A stretch of 30,915 nucleotides of DNA from DASRIA01 sp038203635 (GCA_038203635.1 JBBRDT010000039.1:1-30915), one strand, 5' to 3'. Counted from the first letter of the stretch, positions 17,633 to 28,391 are shown. The notes: generated from the letters alone by a model not told the origin. Made by a program: numbers and translations.

Positions 17633-18187
17633 CTAGCGGTCCAAGCCGAGGTGCGACTGCACGAGCGTGGTGAGCTCCCGCGACGCGCGCTCGAGGTCGT
17701 CGTTCTCGATCACGTGCCCGAACTCGTCCCGGGCCTCCAGCTCTTCGGCGGCGACCGCGAGCCGGCTGGTGATCTGCTCCGGGCTGTCGGTGCCACGACC
17801 CTCGAGACGCCGGCGCAGATCCGCCGGCGAGGGAGGGGCGATGAACACCTGCACCGCGTCCGGCATGGTCTCGCGGATCTGGCGCGCGCCCTGTAGCTCG
17901 ATCTCGAGCACCACGCTGCGGCCCTCGGCCAGGCGCGGATCGACCTCCGAGCGAAGTGTGCCGTACTTGTGGGAGGCATAGCCCGCGTGCTCGATGAACT
18001 CGTCATCGGCCACGCGCCGGGCGAACTCCTCATCGTTCATGAAGTGGTAGTGGACGCCGTCGCGCTCGGAGCCTCGGGGCCCCCGGGTGGTGGCCGACAC
18101 CGACAGCTCCAGCTCCGGGACCTCCTCGAGCAGCCGGTCGATCAGGGTCCCCTTGCCGACCCCCGACGGGCCGGTAATGACGAACAA
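17633..18187 (-). CDS. gmk: Guanylate kinase
   Basis: 184 aa from TTG 18187. Gmk converts GMP and ATP to GDP and ADP. The P-loop GPSGVGKGT is at residues 6-14 and the GMP-binding S-A-T-T-R-G-P-R...DGVHYHF block is near 36-55; VLEIELQGA and the lid segment follow. Start uncertain: the frame stays open to GTG 18268, with GTG 18244 between, but those residues overlap mihF by up to 56 bases and encode only a Ser-rich string. The TTG is three bases after GGGGGG and gives the common short F-V-I-T-G-P-S-G beginning. Confidence 0.93.
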   Translation of the reverse strand: MFVITGPSGVGKGTLIDRLLEEVPELELSVSATTRGPRGSERDGVHYHFMNDEEFARRVADDEFIEHAGYASHKYGTLRSEVDPRLAEGRSVVLEIELQGARQIRETMPDAVQVFIAPPSPADLRRRLEGRGTDSPEQITSRLAVAAEELEARDEFGHVIENDDLERASRELTTLVQSHLGLDR

Positions 18188-18212
18188 CCGCCCCCCGCGG
18201 CGGTCTTCGCTG

Positions 18213-18548
18213 TTACCTCTTGACGAGGTGCCCGATGAGCTCACGGCGCTGGCGCTCCGAAAGTCCACCGATCGTCTTGCTCGGCGAAATCCGGCACTGC
18301 GCCAGGATCTTGTTGACCTTGACGTGACCGTACTTTGGAACGGCCAGCAGCATGTCGGATACCTTCGCGGTGAGGATGTAGTCGGGTGGATCGCGCAGTA
18401 GCACGGCGACGTTCGCGCCGCCGTCCTTGAGCTTGCGCTTCAGCTTCGCCCGCTCCGTCCTGATGCGATTCGCCTCGTTGAGCGCCTCCATCCTCTGGCC
18501 CAGTGATCGTTCGGGGGCGGTGGAGGCAGACTTCGTCGCGGCGGGCAT
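18213..18548 (-). CDS. mihF: Integration host factor, actinobacterial type (mIHF)
   Basis: 111 aa. mIHF is an actinobacterial nucleoid-associated protein, unrelated to proteobacterial IHF. It shows the basic helix R-T-E-R-A-K-L-K-R-K-L-K-D-G-G (30-44), the helix-two-turn-helix K-V-S-D-M-L-L-A-V-P-K-Y-G-H-V-K (62-77) and the C-terminal G-G-L-S-E-R-Q-R. ATG 18548 lies eight bases after a TATAAT box, so the mRNA is probably leaderless. It sits before gmk-rpoZ as in most Actinobacteria; pyrF, often just upstream, is missing. Confidence 0.94.
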   Translation of the reverse strand: MPAATKSASTAPERSLGQRMEALNEANRIRTERAKLKRKLKDGGANVAVLLRDPPDYILTAKVSDMLLAVPKYGHVKVNKILAQCRISPSKTIGGLSERQRRELIGHLVKR

Positions 18549-18556
18549 GGGCGGCG

Positions 18557-18584
18557 ATTATACGCACGGCCTCGCGGCGTGCAA
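18557..18584 (-). promoter_or_regulatory. Sigma-70-type promoter of mihF, leaderless arrangement
   Basis: Minus strand: -35 TTGCAC (18584-18579), 16-base spacer, -10 TATAAT (18562-18557), then eight bases to the A of the mihF ATG at 18548. This is the best housekeeping promoter in the window. Its expected start site coincides with the first codon, and there is no room for a Shine-Dalgarno. A T7 run at 18604-18597 region and a TTTGCGA pair lie just upstream. Confidence 0.85.
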
Positions 18585-18606
18585 CTGCCGACCCCGAAAA
18601 AAACTG

Positions 18607-18623
18607 TCGCAAATATTCGCAAA
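18607..18623 (-). promoter_or_regulatory. TTTGCGA direct-repeat pair upstream of the mihF promoter
   Basis: Minus strand TTTGCGA-ATA-TTTGCGA (18623-18607), about 25 bases upstream of the -35 and near an uninterrupted T-run. It resembles the pair upstream of rimP. The remaining pyrD-mihF gap (18624-18694) shows no clear terminator for the pyr operon. Confidence 0.4.
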
Positions 18624-18694
18624 GGTGCAAGCGGCACAAACGCGACCGCAAAACGCGCCAAAGATGGCTCGCCGATCCGCGGTTGCGTCTGGGG

Positions 18695-19651
18695 TCAAAC
18701 GCTGCGCAGACGCTGCCGGGCGAGCGTCGTCGCATCCGCCGGCGAGTTCATTCCATGCAGATGAAGCTGTTGCGCGAGCTCTTGACGCACACGCGTGGCG
18801 GCTGCCGGATCGCGAAAGCTCTCCGTGCCGACGGCGACGCAGGTCGCACCCGCCTGCATGAAATCGAGCGCGTCACGCCCGTCCTGGATGCCGCCCATCC
18901 CGACGATCGGCAACTGCGTGCGGGCGGCCACCTGTGCGGTGAGCGCGAGCGCGACGGGTCGTACGGCGGGACCGGACAAGCCGCCCTGACCCGCACCCAG
19001 CCAAGGCTTGCCGCCATGCGGATCGATCGCGGTCGCGCGCAGCGTGTTGATCAGCGACAGCGCATCGGCGCCCGCTTCCTCGGCCGCCACCGCGACCGGC
19101 ACGACGTCGGAGACGTTCGGCGTGAGCTTCACGATCAACGGCTTCGAGGTGAGCGGGCGGACCGACGTCATCAGCGCCGCCATCTCGCCGCGTTCGCTGC
19201 CGATCACGCAGCCGGACTTGACGTTGGGACACGAGACGTTCAGCTCCAGGGCGGCGACCTCGGTGCGGTCCCCCACGGCCTCCACGAGCGTCGCGAACTC
19301 CTCCCGCGAGAAGCCCGCCACGCTCACGATCAGGGGGACGCGGAGCGTCGCCAGCTCCGGCAGGTCCCGGTCCAGGAAGCCCTCCAGGCCCTTGTTCGGC
19401 AGTCCGATGGAGTTGATCAGCCCGGCCGGGGTCTCCCAAAGGCGTGGCGGGGCGTTGCCCCCGCGGGGAGCGAGCGTGATCGTCTTGGAGACGAACGCGG
19501 CGAAGGGGAGCTGATCCCGGGCTGGGTCTCCGAACGTCCGTATCGCGGCGATCGCGTCCCAGGTGCCGGAGGCGTTCAGGACGGGATGGGCGAGCTGCAG
19601 CCCGGCGAGGTCGACCTCGAGACCCGTGGTGCGAGGCGGCGCGACTGTCAT
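18695..19651 (-). CDS. pyrD: Dihydroorotate dehydrogenase, class 1B catalytic subunit
   Basis: 318 aa. It oxidises dihydroorotate to orotate on FMN and passes electrons to PyrK, which reduces NAD+. The active-site Cys (C141 in NVSCPNVKSG, 138-147) marks class 1; class 2 has Ser. Lys56 (VSKT), N80, KLTPN and the FMN-phosphate segment IVGMGGIQDG are present. ATG 19651 overlaps the pyrK stop (ATGA). Adjacency to a PyrK with an iron-sulfur motif supports type 1B. It is the last gene of the pyr operon; pyrF and pyrE are not in the window. Confidence 0.96.
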   Translation of the reverse strand: MTVAPPRTTGLEVDLAGLQLAHPVLNASGTWDAIAAIRTFGDPARDQLPFAAFVSKTITLAPRGGNAPPRLWETPAGLINSIGLPNKGLEGFLDRDLPELATLRVPLIVSVAGFSREEFATLVEAVGDRTEVAALELNVSCPNVKSGCVIGSERGEMAALMTSVRPLTSKPLIVKLTPNVSDVVPVAVAAEEAGADALSLINTLRATAIDPHGGKPWLGAGQGGLSGPAVRPVALALTAQVAARTQLPIVGMGGIQDGRDALDFMQAGATCVAVGTESFRDPAAATRVRQELAQQLHLHGMNSPADATTLARQRLRSV

Positions 19652-20525
19652 TCCCAGCCCTCGCCGAGGTCAGCCGCCGACACTACGGGACCGTCCACGC
19701 AGAGCCGCCGGTAGCCGTGGCGCGTGCGCACCACACAACCGAAGCAGGCTCCAAAACCGCAGGCCATGCCGGCCTCGAGCGCGAGCTGCCCGGAGACCGA
19801 GCGTGCCGCGCAGATCCGCCGCACCGCCTCGAGCATGGCGGATGGCCCGCACGCGTACACCTCGTCGCCCGCGGCCAACCGCTCCTGCACGAGGTCCGTG
19901 ACGAACCCGTGGTGGCAGCCGCCGGTACCGTCGTCGGTCGCCACGGCCGTCTCCCCGCCGAACAGGCGCGCGGCCTCGGCGAAGGACGTGTTCCTGAAGC
20001 CCAGCAGGGTTGAGGTCGGGGTGCCGCGCGCGCGCAGCGCTTCCTCCCAGATCACCAGCGGCGCGACGCCGATGCCGCCGCCCACCAGCAGCGCACGCCC
20101 TCCCGGAGCGGGATCGCGAAAGCCGATGCCGAGCGGGCCGACCACCCACGCGTCCTCGCCGGGCACAAGCGCGCCGAGCCGCTCCGTGCCCGGGCCGATC
20201 GCCTCCAGCAGGAACTCGAGCCGCCGGGGGGAGGCTCCGAAGGAGCCGAGGGGGGCGTCGCCCCTCGTGGCGCGGCACACCGAGAATGCGCGTCCCAGGT
20301 GCGGTCGCCCGGACGCACCGCCCCAGCCCGCGGTCGACGACAGCATGTAGAACTGCCCCGCCAGCGGAGCGGGCCCCGTCTCGTCCTCGAGCGCGACCAG
20401 GTCGTAGGGGCCGATCCGCTCGTTCGCGACCACGCGGCAGGCCCGGCGGCCGAACGGCGCACGGGGGGCTCCGCCCCCCTCGGCTCCTGCGGAGCCTCCC
20501 CCCACCGCGGTGGTGCTCCCGACGC

Positions 20526-20529
<4 letters not shown>
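19648..20529 (-). CDS. pyrK: Dihydroorotate dehydrogenase electron-transfer subunit
   Basis: 293 aa from GTG 20529, overlapping the carB stop (GTGA). PyrK carries FAD and a [2Fe-2S] cluster and links PyrD to NAD+. Visible are the FAD-binding R-A-F-S-V (R-x-Y/F-S type), the NAD-site G-G-G-I-G-V-A-P-L and the cluster motif C257-x4-C262-x2-C265-x11-C277. The first 30 residues are Gly/Ser/Ala-rich and unlike the family; they are encoded by a string of palindromes, including one copy of the 43-base element described separately. The frame is open to 20706, but that part lies inside carB. Confidence 0.94.
20226..20268 (+). repeat. 43-base double-hairpin element, copy A (inside pyrK)
   Basis: Two adjacent hairpins: GGCTCC-GAA-GGAGCC (20233-20247), then CGAGGGG/CCCCTCG (20247-20253 / 20261-20267). 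The 43 bases match 20461-20503 read on the opposite strand at 39 positions. In pyrK this copy is read antisense and encodes part of G-D-A-P-L-G-S-F-G-A-S-P. Confidence 0.8.
20461..20503 (-). repeat. 43-base double-hairpin element, copy B (start of pyrK)
   Basis: Minus strand: GGCTCC-GCA-GGAGCC (20496-20482), then GGGGGGC-GGA-GCCCCCC (20479-20463). It is in inverted orientation to copy A. A further perfect palindrome, CCACCGCGGTGG, lies beside it at 20502-20513. Together they encode the low-complexity PyrK N-terminus and may hamper elongation just after the start codon. Confidence 0.8.
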
Positions 20530-23740
<3,211 letters not shown>

Positions 23741-23741
<1 letters not shown>

Positions 23742-24877
23742 CAGGCGCTCTGGACCAGCTCCAAGAATCGATCGAACAGGTAGAGGGAGTCGTGCGGGCC
23801 CGGCCCCGCTTCGGGGTGGTACTGCACGCACGCCCCGGGCACGTCCTTCAGGACCAAGCCCTCGACCGTGCGGTCGTAGAGGTTCACGTGCGAGAGCTCC
23901 GCTGCGCCGAAGTCGGTCTCCCACCGCACGGGCTCGTCACCGGCGACCGTGTGCTCCCCGTCGGGGCCCACGACAGCAAAGCCGTGGTTCTGGGCGGTGA
24001 TCTCGATCTTGCCCGTCTCCAGGTCCTTCACCGGATGGTTGGCGCCGCGGTGGCCGAAGGGCAGCTTGAAGGTCTCGAGCCCGACCGCGCGGCACAGCAA
24101 CTGGTGGCCGAGGCAGATCCCGAACACCGGCATCTCCCCCACCAGCTCTCGCACCGTTCCCACGACGTAGTCGAGGGCGGCGGGGTCGCCGGGGCCGTTG
24201 GCGAGGAACACGGCGTCAGGATCGTGCTCACGCACCTCGGCAGCGGAGGTGGTGCACGGCAGCAGCGTCAGCTGGACGCCGCGCTCCTGCAGGTTCCTCA
24301 CGATCGACGTCTTGATACCCGTGTCGAGCGCGACCACCCGCGGGCCCGCGCCGCCCTCACTCACGACGACCGCTTCCTGCGGCGTCACCTCGCGCGCCAG
24401 GTCCAGGCCGAGCATGGCCGGCTCCGCTTCGATCAGCGCGCGGGCCTGGTCGACCGGCATGTCACCGCGAAACACGCCGCCGCGCATCGCGCCGCGGTCG
24501 CGGATGTGGCGCACGAGCCCGCGCGTGTCGACGCCGCTCACCCCCACCACACCGTGCTCGGCAAGCCAAGCCGGCCAGGAGCCGTCGGAGCCAGGCGGCG
24601 CCGCCGTGATCGCCTCGCGCATGATCACCGCGCGTGCGTGCGCGCGGTCCGACTCGCCGGTATGCGCCCATACGCCGTAGTTGCCGATCAGGGGATAGGT
24701 GAACGTGATGATCTGGCCGGCGTAGGAGGGATCGGTGACGGCCTCCTGATAACCGGTCATAGCCGTGTTGAAGACGACCTCGCCGAGCGCGGGACCGGTG
24801 GCGCCAACCGCCTCGCCCTCGAGCCGGGTGCCGTCCTCGAGGAGCACGTAGGCTCCATCCTGTCCGCGACCGGACAT
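23741..24877 (-). CDS. carA: Carbamoyl-phosphate synthase small (glutaminase) subunit
   Basis: 378 aa from ATG 24877. CarA hydrolyses glutamine to supply ammonia to CarB. The N-terminal CPSase_sm domain contains F-N-T-A-M-T-G-Y-Q-E; the C-terminal class I glutamine amidotransferase domain has Cys255 in GICLGHQL and His354/Glu356 in YHPEAGPGPHD. Start: ATG 24877 lies inside a perfect 24-base inverted repeat and has no Shine-Dalgarno at normal distance. GTG 24847, with GGAG five bases upstream, would still leave the conserved L-E-D-G-T start. TTG 24910 overlaps the preceding gene and is less likely. Confidence 0.96.
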
Positions 24878-24895
24878 TCTGCTTACAGAATGTCC
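24872..24895. promoter_or_regulatory. Perfect 10-4-10 inverted repeat over the carA start codon
   Basis: GGACATTCTG (24872-24881) and CAGAATGTCC (24886-24895) are exactly complementary, loop CTTA. It fills the gap between the hydrolase stop (TAA, 24902-24900) and carA, and the ATG complement (24875-24877) is inside one arm. In RNA it would bury the start codon; as DNA it could be an operator. It is less GC-rich than its surroundings. Confidence 0.75.
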
Positions 24896-24899
24896 GCCC

Positions 24900-25442
24900 T
24901 TACTTGACAAGCGCCTGCACCTCCTTGAACTCCGGGGTTCCGGCCTGGCGGAGCAACTCGAACAGGGCTGTCTCGACGCTCGTCACGGTGGCGCCCGAGC
25001 GCTCCATCTTGTGCAGCCCGAGCGCACGGTTCGCGGCGGTCCGGGAAGTGACCGCATCCTGCGCGACGTGTACCTCGACACCGTCGGAGAGCAGGTCCTC
25101 GGCGGTCTGGTTGACGCACACATGGGACTCGATGCCGCACAGCAGGACCTGGTCGCGGCGCGCCTCCTGCAGCTCGCGGGAGAACCCGTCTGCCTGGACG
25201 GCGCTGAAACAGACCTTCTCGATCGGGTCGACGTCGTCGAGGTGCTCGGCCACCTCGGGCACGGTGCGCCCCAGGCCCTTGGGGTACTGCTCGGTGACGA
25301 GCGTCGGGAGCCCCAGCACGCGCGCTCCGCGGACCAGCACCGACACGTTCGCCGCAACCTGCTCGAAGTCGAGCACGGCCCGGCGGAATGCCTCCTGCAC
25401 GTCCACGACCACGAGCACGGCGCGCGAGCGGTCGAGCTTCAC
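24900..25442 (-). CDS. Isochorismatase-family cysteine hydrolase in the pyr operon
   Basis: 180 aa from GTG 25442 (GTGA overlap with pyrC). Catalytic triad residues are visible: Asp14 (VVVDVQEAF), Lys76 (IEKVCFSA) and Cys109 (GIESHVCVNQT); the spacing matches YcaC/ISOC-type members, as does TEQYPKGLGRTVPE (50-63). Family enzymes hydrolyse amides, N-carbamoyl compounds or isochorismate; RutB and N-carbamoylsarcosine amidase are relatives that act on N-carbamoyl/ureido substrates. The substrate cannot be read from sequence. The position between pyrC and carA is unusual and suggests a role near carbamoyl-group or pyrimidine metabolism, by inference only. Confidence 0.9.
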   Translation of the reverse strand: MKLDRSRAVLVVVDVQEAFRRAVLDFEQVAANVSVLVRGARVLGLPTLVTEQYPKGLGRTVPEVAEHLDDVDPIEKVCFSAVQADGFSRELQEARRDQVLLCGIESHVCVNQTAEDLLSDGVEVHVAQDAVTSRTAANRALGLHKMERSGATVTSVETALFELLRQAGTPEFKEVQALVK

Positions 25443-26830
25443 GCGCTCCCCCGGGCGTGCACGCCCGGGTCGTCCGCGAGCCGGATGGCGAAGCCACGCT
25501 CGCGGTAGGCGACGGACCCCGCGGCAAGGGTCATCAGGACCCGGCCCTGGAGCTCGCGCCCGGCGAAGCAGGAGTTGTCGGAGCGCGACTCGTATCCGGC
25601 CTCGCCCACGGTCCAGCGGGCGTCGAGGTCGACGAGGCACAGGTCGGCCGGCGCGCCCTTCTCGAGGGTCGGCGGGCGCAACCCGTAGGGGCCGCCGCCC
25701 GCGGTCATGCGCTCGACCAGCAGGTCGAGGGCCACGACGCCCGGCAGCACGAGGTCCGAGTACAGGACCGCGAAGGCGGTCTCGAGGCCGGTGACGCCCA
25801 TCGGCGCCTCCTCGAAGGGTGCCTCCTTCTCCTCCCTGGAATGGGGAGCGTGGTCGGTGGCGACGCAGTCGATCGCGCCGGAGCGAAGGCCCTCAATGAG
25901 TGCCTCACGGTCAGCCTGTGACCGCAAAGGTGGATTCATTTTGAACCGCGAGTCGAGCGAGGTGACGGCCTCGTCGGTGAGCACCAGATGGTGCGGCGTG
26001 ACCTCGGCCGTGATCCGCACTCCCGCGGCCCGGGCCCGCTCGATCGCCGGCACGGACTCCGCCGCGGAGACGTGCAGTACGTGGATTGCGCCGTCCTCGT
26101 AACGCGCGATCTCGGCGTCGCGCTCGATCATCGTCGTCTCGGATATCGACGGGATGCCGTCGAGGCCGAGCACCATTGAGATCGCGCCCTCGTGCATGGC
26201 GCCGTTGCCGGACAGGGCGGGGTCCTCCTCGTGCAGGGCGAGCACGCCGCCCGCGAGGCGCTGGTACTGGAGCGCCTGGCGCATGCGCTGCGCGTCGACC
26301 ACCGGATAGCCGTCGTCGCTGAAGCCCGCAGCGCCCTCGCGCGCGAGCTCCACCATCTCCGTCAATTCCTTGCCGCGCAGCCCCTTCGTGATCCCTGCGA
26401 GAAACCCGACCGGTATCACCGCCTCGCTCGAGGCGCGCTCCTGCAGGGAACGCAGCACCGACGCCGCGTCCACGACCGGGTCCGTGTTCGGCATCGCGAG
26501 GATGCGGCAGAAGCCTCCGGCGGCCGCCGCCCGGGACCCTGACTCCAGGTCTTCCTCGTCCTCGCGTCCCGGCGTGCGCAGATGCACATGCGGATCGACG
26601 AACCCCGGCAGGACGACCTGGCCCTCGCCCTCCACCACCTCGGCGCCCTCCGGGGTGTCGAGCGAACCCGGGGGGCCGATCGCGGCGATCACTCCGTCCC
26701 GGATCAGCAGGTCGTTGGCGCCGTCCATGCCGGACCGGGGGTCGAGCAGGCGGGCGCCGCGCACCAGCAGCGTCGCCGGCTCGCCGGACCGCGCGCACAG
26801 GCGCAGGCGGGGAAAGCGCTGGGCGCTCAC
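25439..26830 (-). CDS. pyrC: Dihydroorotase (class I)
   Basis: 463 aa. PyrC cyclises carbamoyl aspartate to dihydroorotate. Zinc/substrate motifs are DPHVHLRTPG (79-88; His81, His83, Arg85), GFSDDG (169-174), His200, HVSA (253-256), TPHH (278-281) and the catalytic Asp326 in ATDHAPH. About 20 residues precede the usual start of the family. GTG 26830 overlaps the pyrB stop (GTGA). The last codons include a perfect 20-base palindrome next to the following gene's start. Confidence 0.97.
   Translation of the reverse strand: MSAQRFPRLRLCARSGEPATLLVRGARLLDPRSGMDGANDLLIRDGVIAAIGPPGSLDTPEGAEVVEGEGQVVLPGFVDPHVHLRTPGREDEEDLESGSRAAAAGGFCRILAMPNTDPVVDAASVLRSLQERASSEAVIPVGFLAGITKGLRGKELTEMVELAREGAAGFSDDGYPVVDAQRMRQALQYQRLAGGVLALHEEDPALSGNGAMHEGAISMVLGLDGIPSISETTMIERDAEIARYEDGAIHVLHVSAAESVPAIERARAAGVRITAEVTPHHLVLTDEAVTSLDSRFKMNPPLRSQADREALIEGLRSGAIDCVATDHAPHSREEKEAPFEEAPMGVTGLETAFAVLYSDLVLPGVVALDLLVERMTAGGGPYGLRPPTLEKGAPADLCLVDLDARWTVGEAGYESRSDNSCFAGRELQGRVLMTLAAGSVAYRERGFAIRLADDPGVHARGSA
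25450..25469. promoter_or_regulatory. 20-base perfect palindrome at the 3' end of pyrC
   Basis: CCCGGGCGTG followed by its exact reverse complement CACGCCCGGG. In the minus-strand RNA this is an eight-pair stem with loop TGCA. It ends eight bases before the GTG of the hydrolase and overlaps part of the G-run that serves as its Shine-Dalgarno. It could limit translation of the downstream gene. Confidence 0.6.
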
Positions 26831-27783
26831 GCGGGCTGCTCCACCGTCGGGGTGGGAACGCCCACCGGGCCGCCGTCGCGGCCGCTGCTCGTGAGCAGCT
26901 CGTAGAGGATGGCCATGCGCACCACGAGCCCCGCGGCCACCTGTTCGACGATCAGCGCCTGCGGGGACTCGATCACCTCCGCGGACAGCTCCACCCCGCG
27001 GTTGACCGGCCCAGGGTGCATCAGGAACTGGCGCGGGTTGAGCCGGCGGCTGTCGATCTGGTAGCAGGAGATGTACTCACGCAGCGACGGCACGAAGGAA
27101 TTCGATTCGCCCATCCGCTCGTTCTGCATCCGTAGCGCATAGACGACGTCGGCGGCGGACACGTCGTCGAGGTCGTAACGCACCTCGCAGCCGAGGCTCT
27201 CGATCCCGCGCGGGATCAGGGTGGGCGGGCCACACACCGTGACCTTCGCTCCCATGCGGGTGAAGGCGTGGATGTTGGAGCGGGCGACGCGGCTGTGCAG
27301 GACGTCGCCGACGATCCAGATCGAGGCTCCGTCGAGCGACCCCAGCCGGCGGCGCAAGGTGTACACGTCGAGCAGCGCCTGGCTCGGGTGCTCGTGCTTG
27401 CCGTCCCCGGCGTTCACGACCGAGGCAGATGTCTGGCGGGCGACGAGATCGGCAGCGCCGGCCCAGGGCGCCCGGATCACGATCGCGGCCGGGTCATACG
27501 CCGACAGGGTCGCGATCGTGTCGCGCAGGGACTCCCCCTTGTCGACACTGGACCCGGTCGATCTGACGGCGACCACGTCTGCCGACAGGCGCTTGGCGGC
27601 CAGCTCGAACGATGAGCTCGTGCGCGTGCTCGCCTCGTAGAACAGGTTCACGACAGTCCGGCCGCGGAGGGTCGGCACCTTCTTGATGTCGCGCTCGACG
27701 ACCTCCGCGAAGCTCTCCGCGACGGTCATGACACGCTCGATGTCGGCGCGCGAGAGGTCGGCTATCGAAAGCAGATGCTTCAT
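26827..27783 (-). CDS. pyrB: Aspartate carbamoyltransferase catalytic subunit
   Basis: 318 aa. PyrB joins carbamoyl phosphate and aspartate. Carbamoyl-phosphate motif S-T-R-T (52-55), DKGES (81-85) with the Lys supplied to a neighbouring subunit, HEHPSQALLD in the middle and HPGPVNRG near 266 are all intact. No pyrI regulatory gene is present, as expected for an operon of this type. ATG 27783 overlaps the pyrR stop (ATGA). Confidence 0.98.
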   Translation of the reverse strand: MKHLLSIADLSRADIERVMTVAESFAEVVERDIKKVPTLRGRTVVNLFYEASTRTSSSFELAAKRLSADVVAVRSTGSSVDKGESLRDTIATLSAYDPAAIVIRAPWAGAADLVARQTSASVVNAGDGKHEHPSQALLDVYTLRRRLGSLDGASIWIVGDVLHSRVARSNIHAFTRMGAKVTVCGPPTLIPRGIESLGCEVRYDLDDVSAADVVYALRMQNERMGESNSFVPSLREYISCYQIDSRRLNPRQFLMHPGPVNRGVELSAEVIESPQALIVEQVAAGLVVRMAILYELLTSSGRDGGPVGVPTPTVEQPA

Positions 27784-28340
27784 TCGGCCTCCGTCGGTTG
27801 GAAGGTTGCGATTTCGATTTCGTCGACGCCGTCGTTCTCCTCGAGGCGCACGTTCACGCGCTGAGCGCGCGAGGTCGGCAGGTTCTTGCCCACGTAGTCC
27901 GGGCGTATCGGCAGCTCGCGGTGGCCGCGGTCGACGAGCACCGCGAGCCGGATGCTGTCCGGCCGCCCGTAGTCGAACAGGGAGTCGATGGCCGCCCGCA
28001 CCGTGCGGCCCGTGTAGAGCACGTCGTCGACGAGCACGACGGTCGTCCCCTCGAGCGGGAAGTCGATGTGAGAGGAGTGCACGACAGGCGCGTCGCTGAT
28101 GGGTCGCGATCCGACGTCGTCGCGATAGAAGGTGATGTCGACCTCGCCCAGCGGGACCGGCTTCCCGGTCAGCTCCTCGATGAGGGAACGCAGCCGGCGG
28201 GCCATCAGAGCGCCGCGGGTGTGGATGCCTACGAGGGCGAGCCGATCACCACCGGCGTTGCCTTCCACGATCTCGTGGGCAATGCGGACGAGCGCTCTAC
28301 GAAGGTCGTCCCGATCGAGGACGATGCCCGTGTTCTCCAA
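27780..28340 (-). CDS. pyrR: PyrR bifunctional pyr regulator / uracil phosphoribosyltransferase
   Basis: 186 aa. PyrR binds UMP/UTP and then a hairpin in pyr mRNA, repressing the operon; it also has weak UPRTase activity. The PRPP loop VVLVDDVLYTGRTV is at 101-114, and the basic central part carries H-T-R-G and D-I-T-F-Y-R-D. TTG 28340 was chosen because AAGGAT lies six bases upstream and the protein then begins at the normal place. The gene follows its own probable promoter and PyrR-binding leader. Confidence 0.96.
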   Translation of the reverse strand: MENTGIVLDRDDLRRALVRIAHEIVEGNAGGDRLALVGIHTRGALMARRLRSLIEELTGKPVPLGEVDITFYRDDVGSRPISDAPVVHSSHIDFPLEGTTVVLVDDVLYTGRTVRAAIDSLFDYGRPDSIRLAVLVDRGHRELPIRPDYVGKNLPTSRAQRVNVRLEENDGVDEIEIATFQPTEAE

Positions 28341-28346
28341 GCGTGA

Positions 28347-28380
28347 TCCTTCCTGGCCTCTCAGGACCGGGTTAAAGGAA
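28347..28380 (-). promoter_or_regulatory. PyrR-binding hairpin in the pyrR leader
   Basis: The minus-strand RNA has GGUCCUGAGAGGCC (28368-28355), which fits the PyrR binding-loop consensus ARUCCNGNGAGGYU at all but the first and last positions: CC/GG upper stem, UGAGA loop, bulged U, GG/CC lower pairs. A lower stem TTCCT/AGGAA (28380-28376 / 28354-28350) closes it and takes in part of the AAGGAT Shine-Dalgarno (28351-28346). No terminator is seen, so PyrR probably blocks ribosome binding, as described for mycobacteria. Confidence 0.85.
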
Positions 28381-28391
28381 CCGACGGCGCG

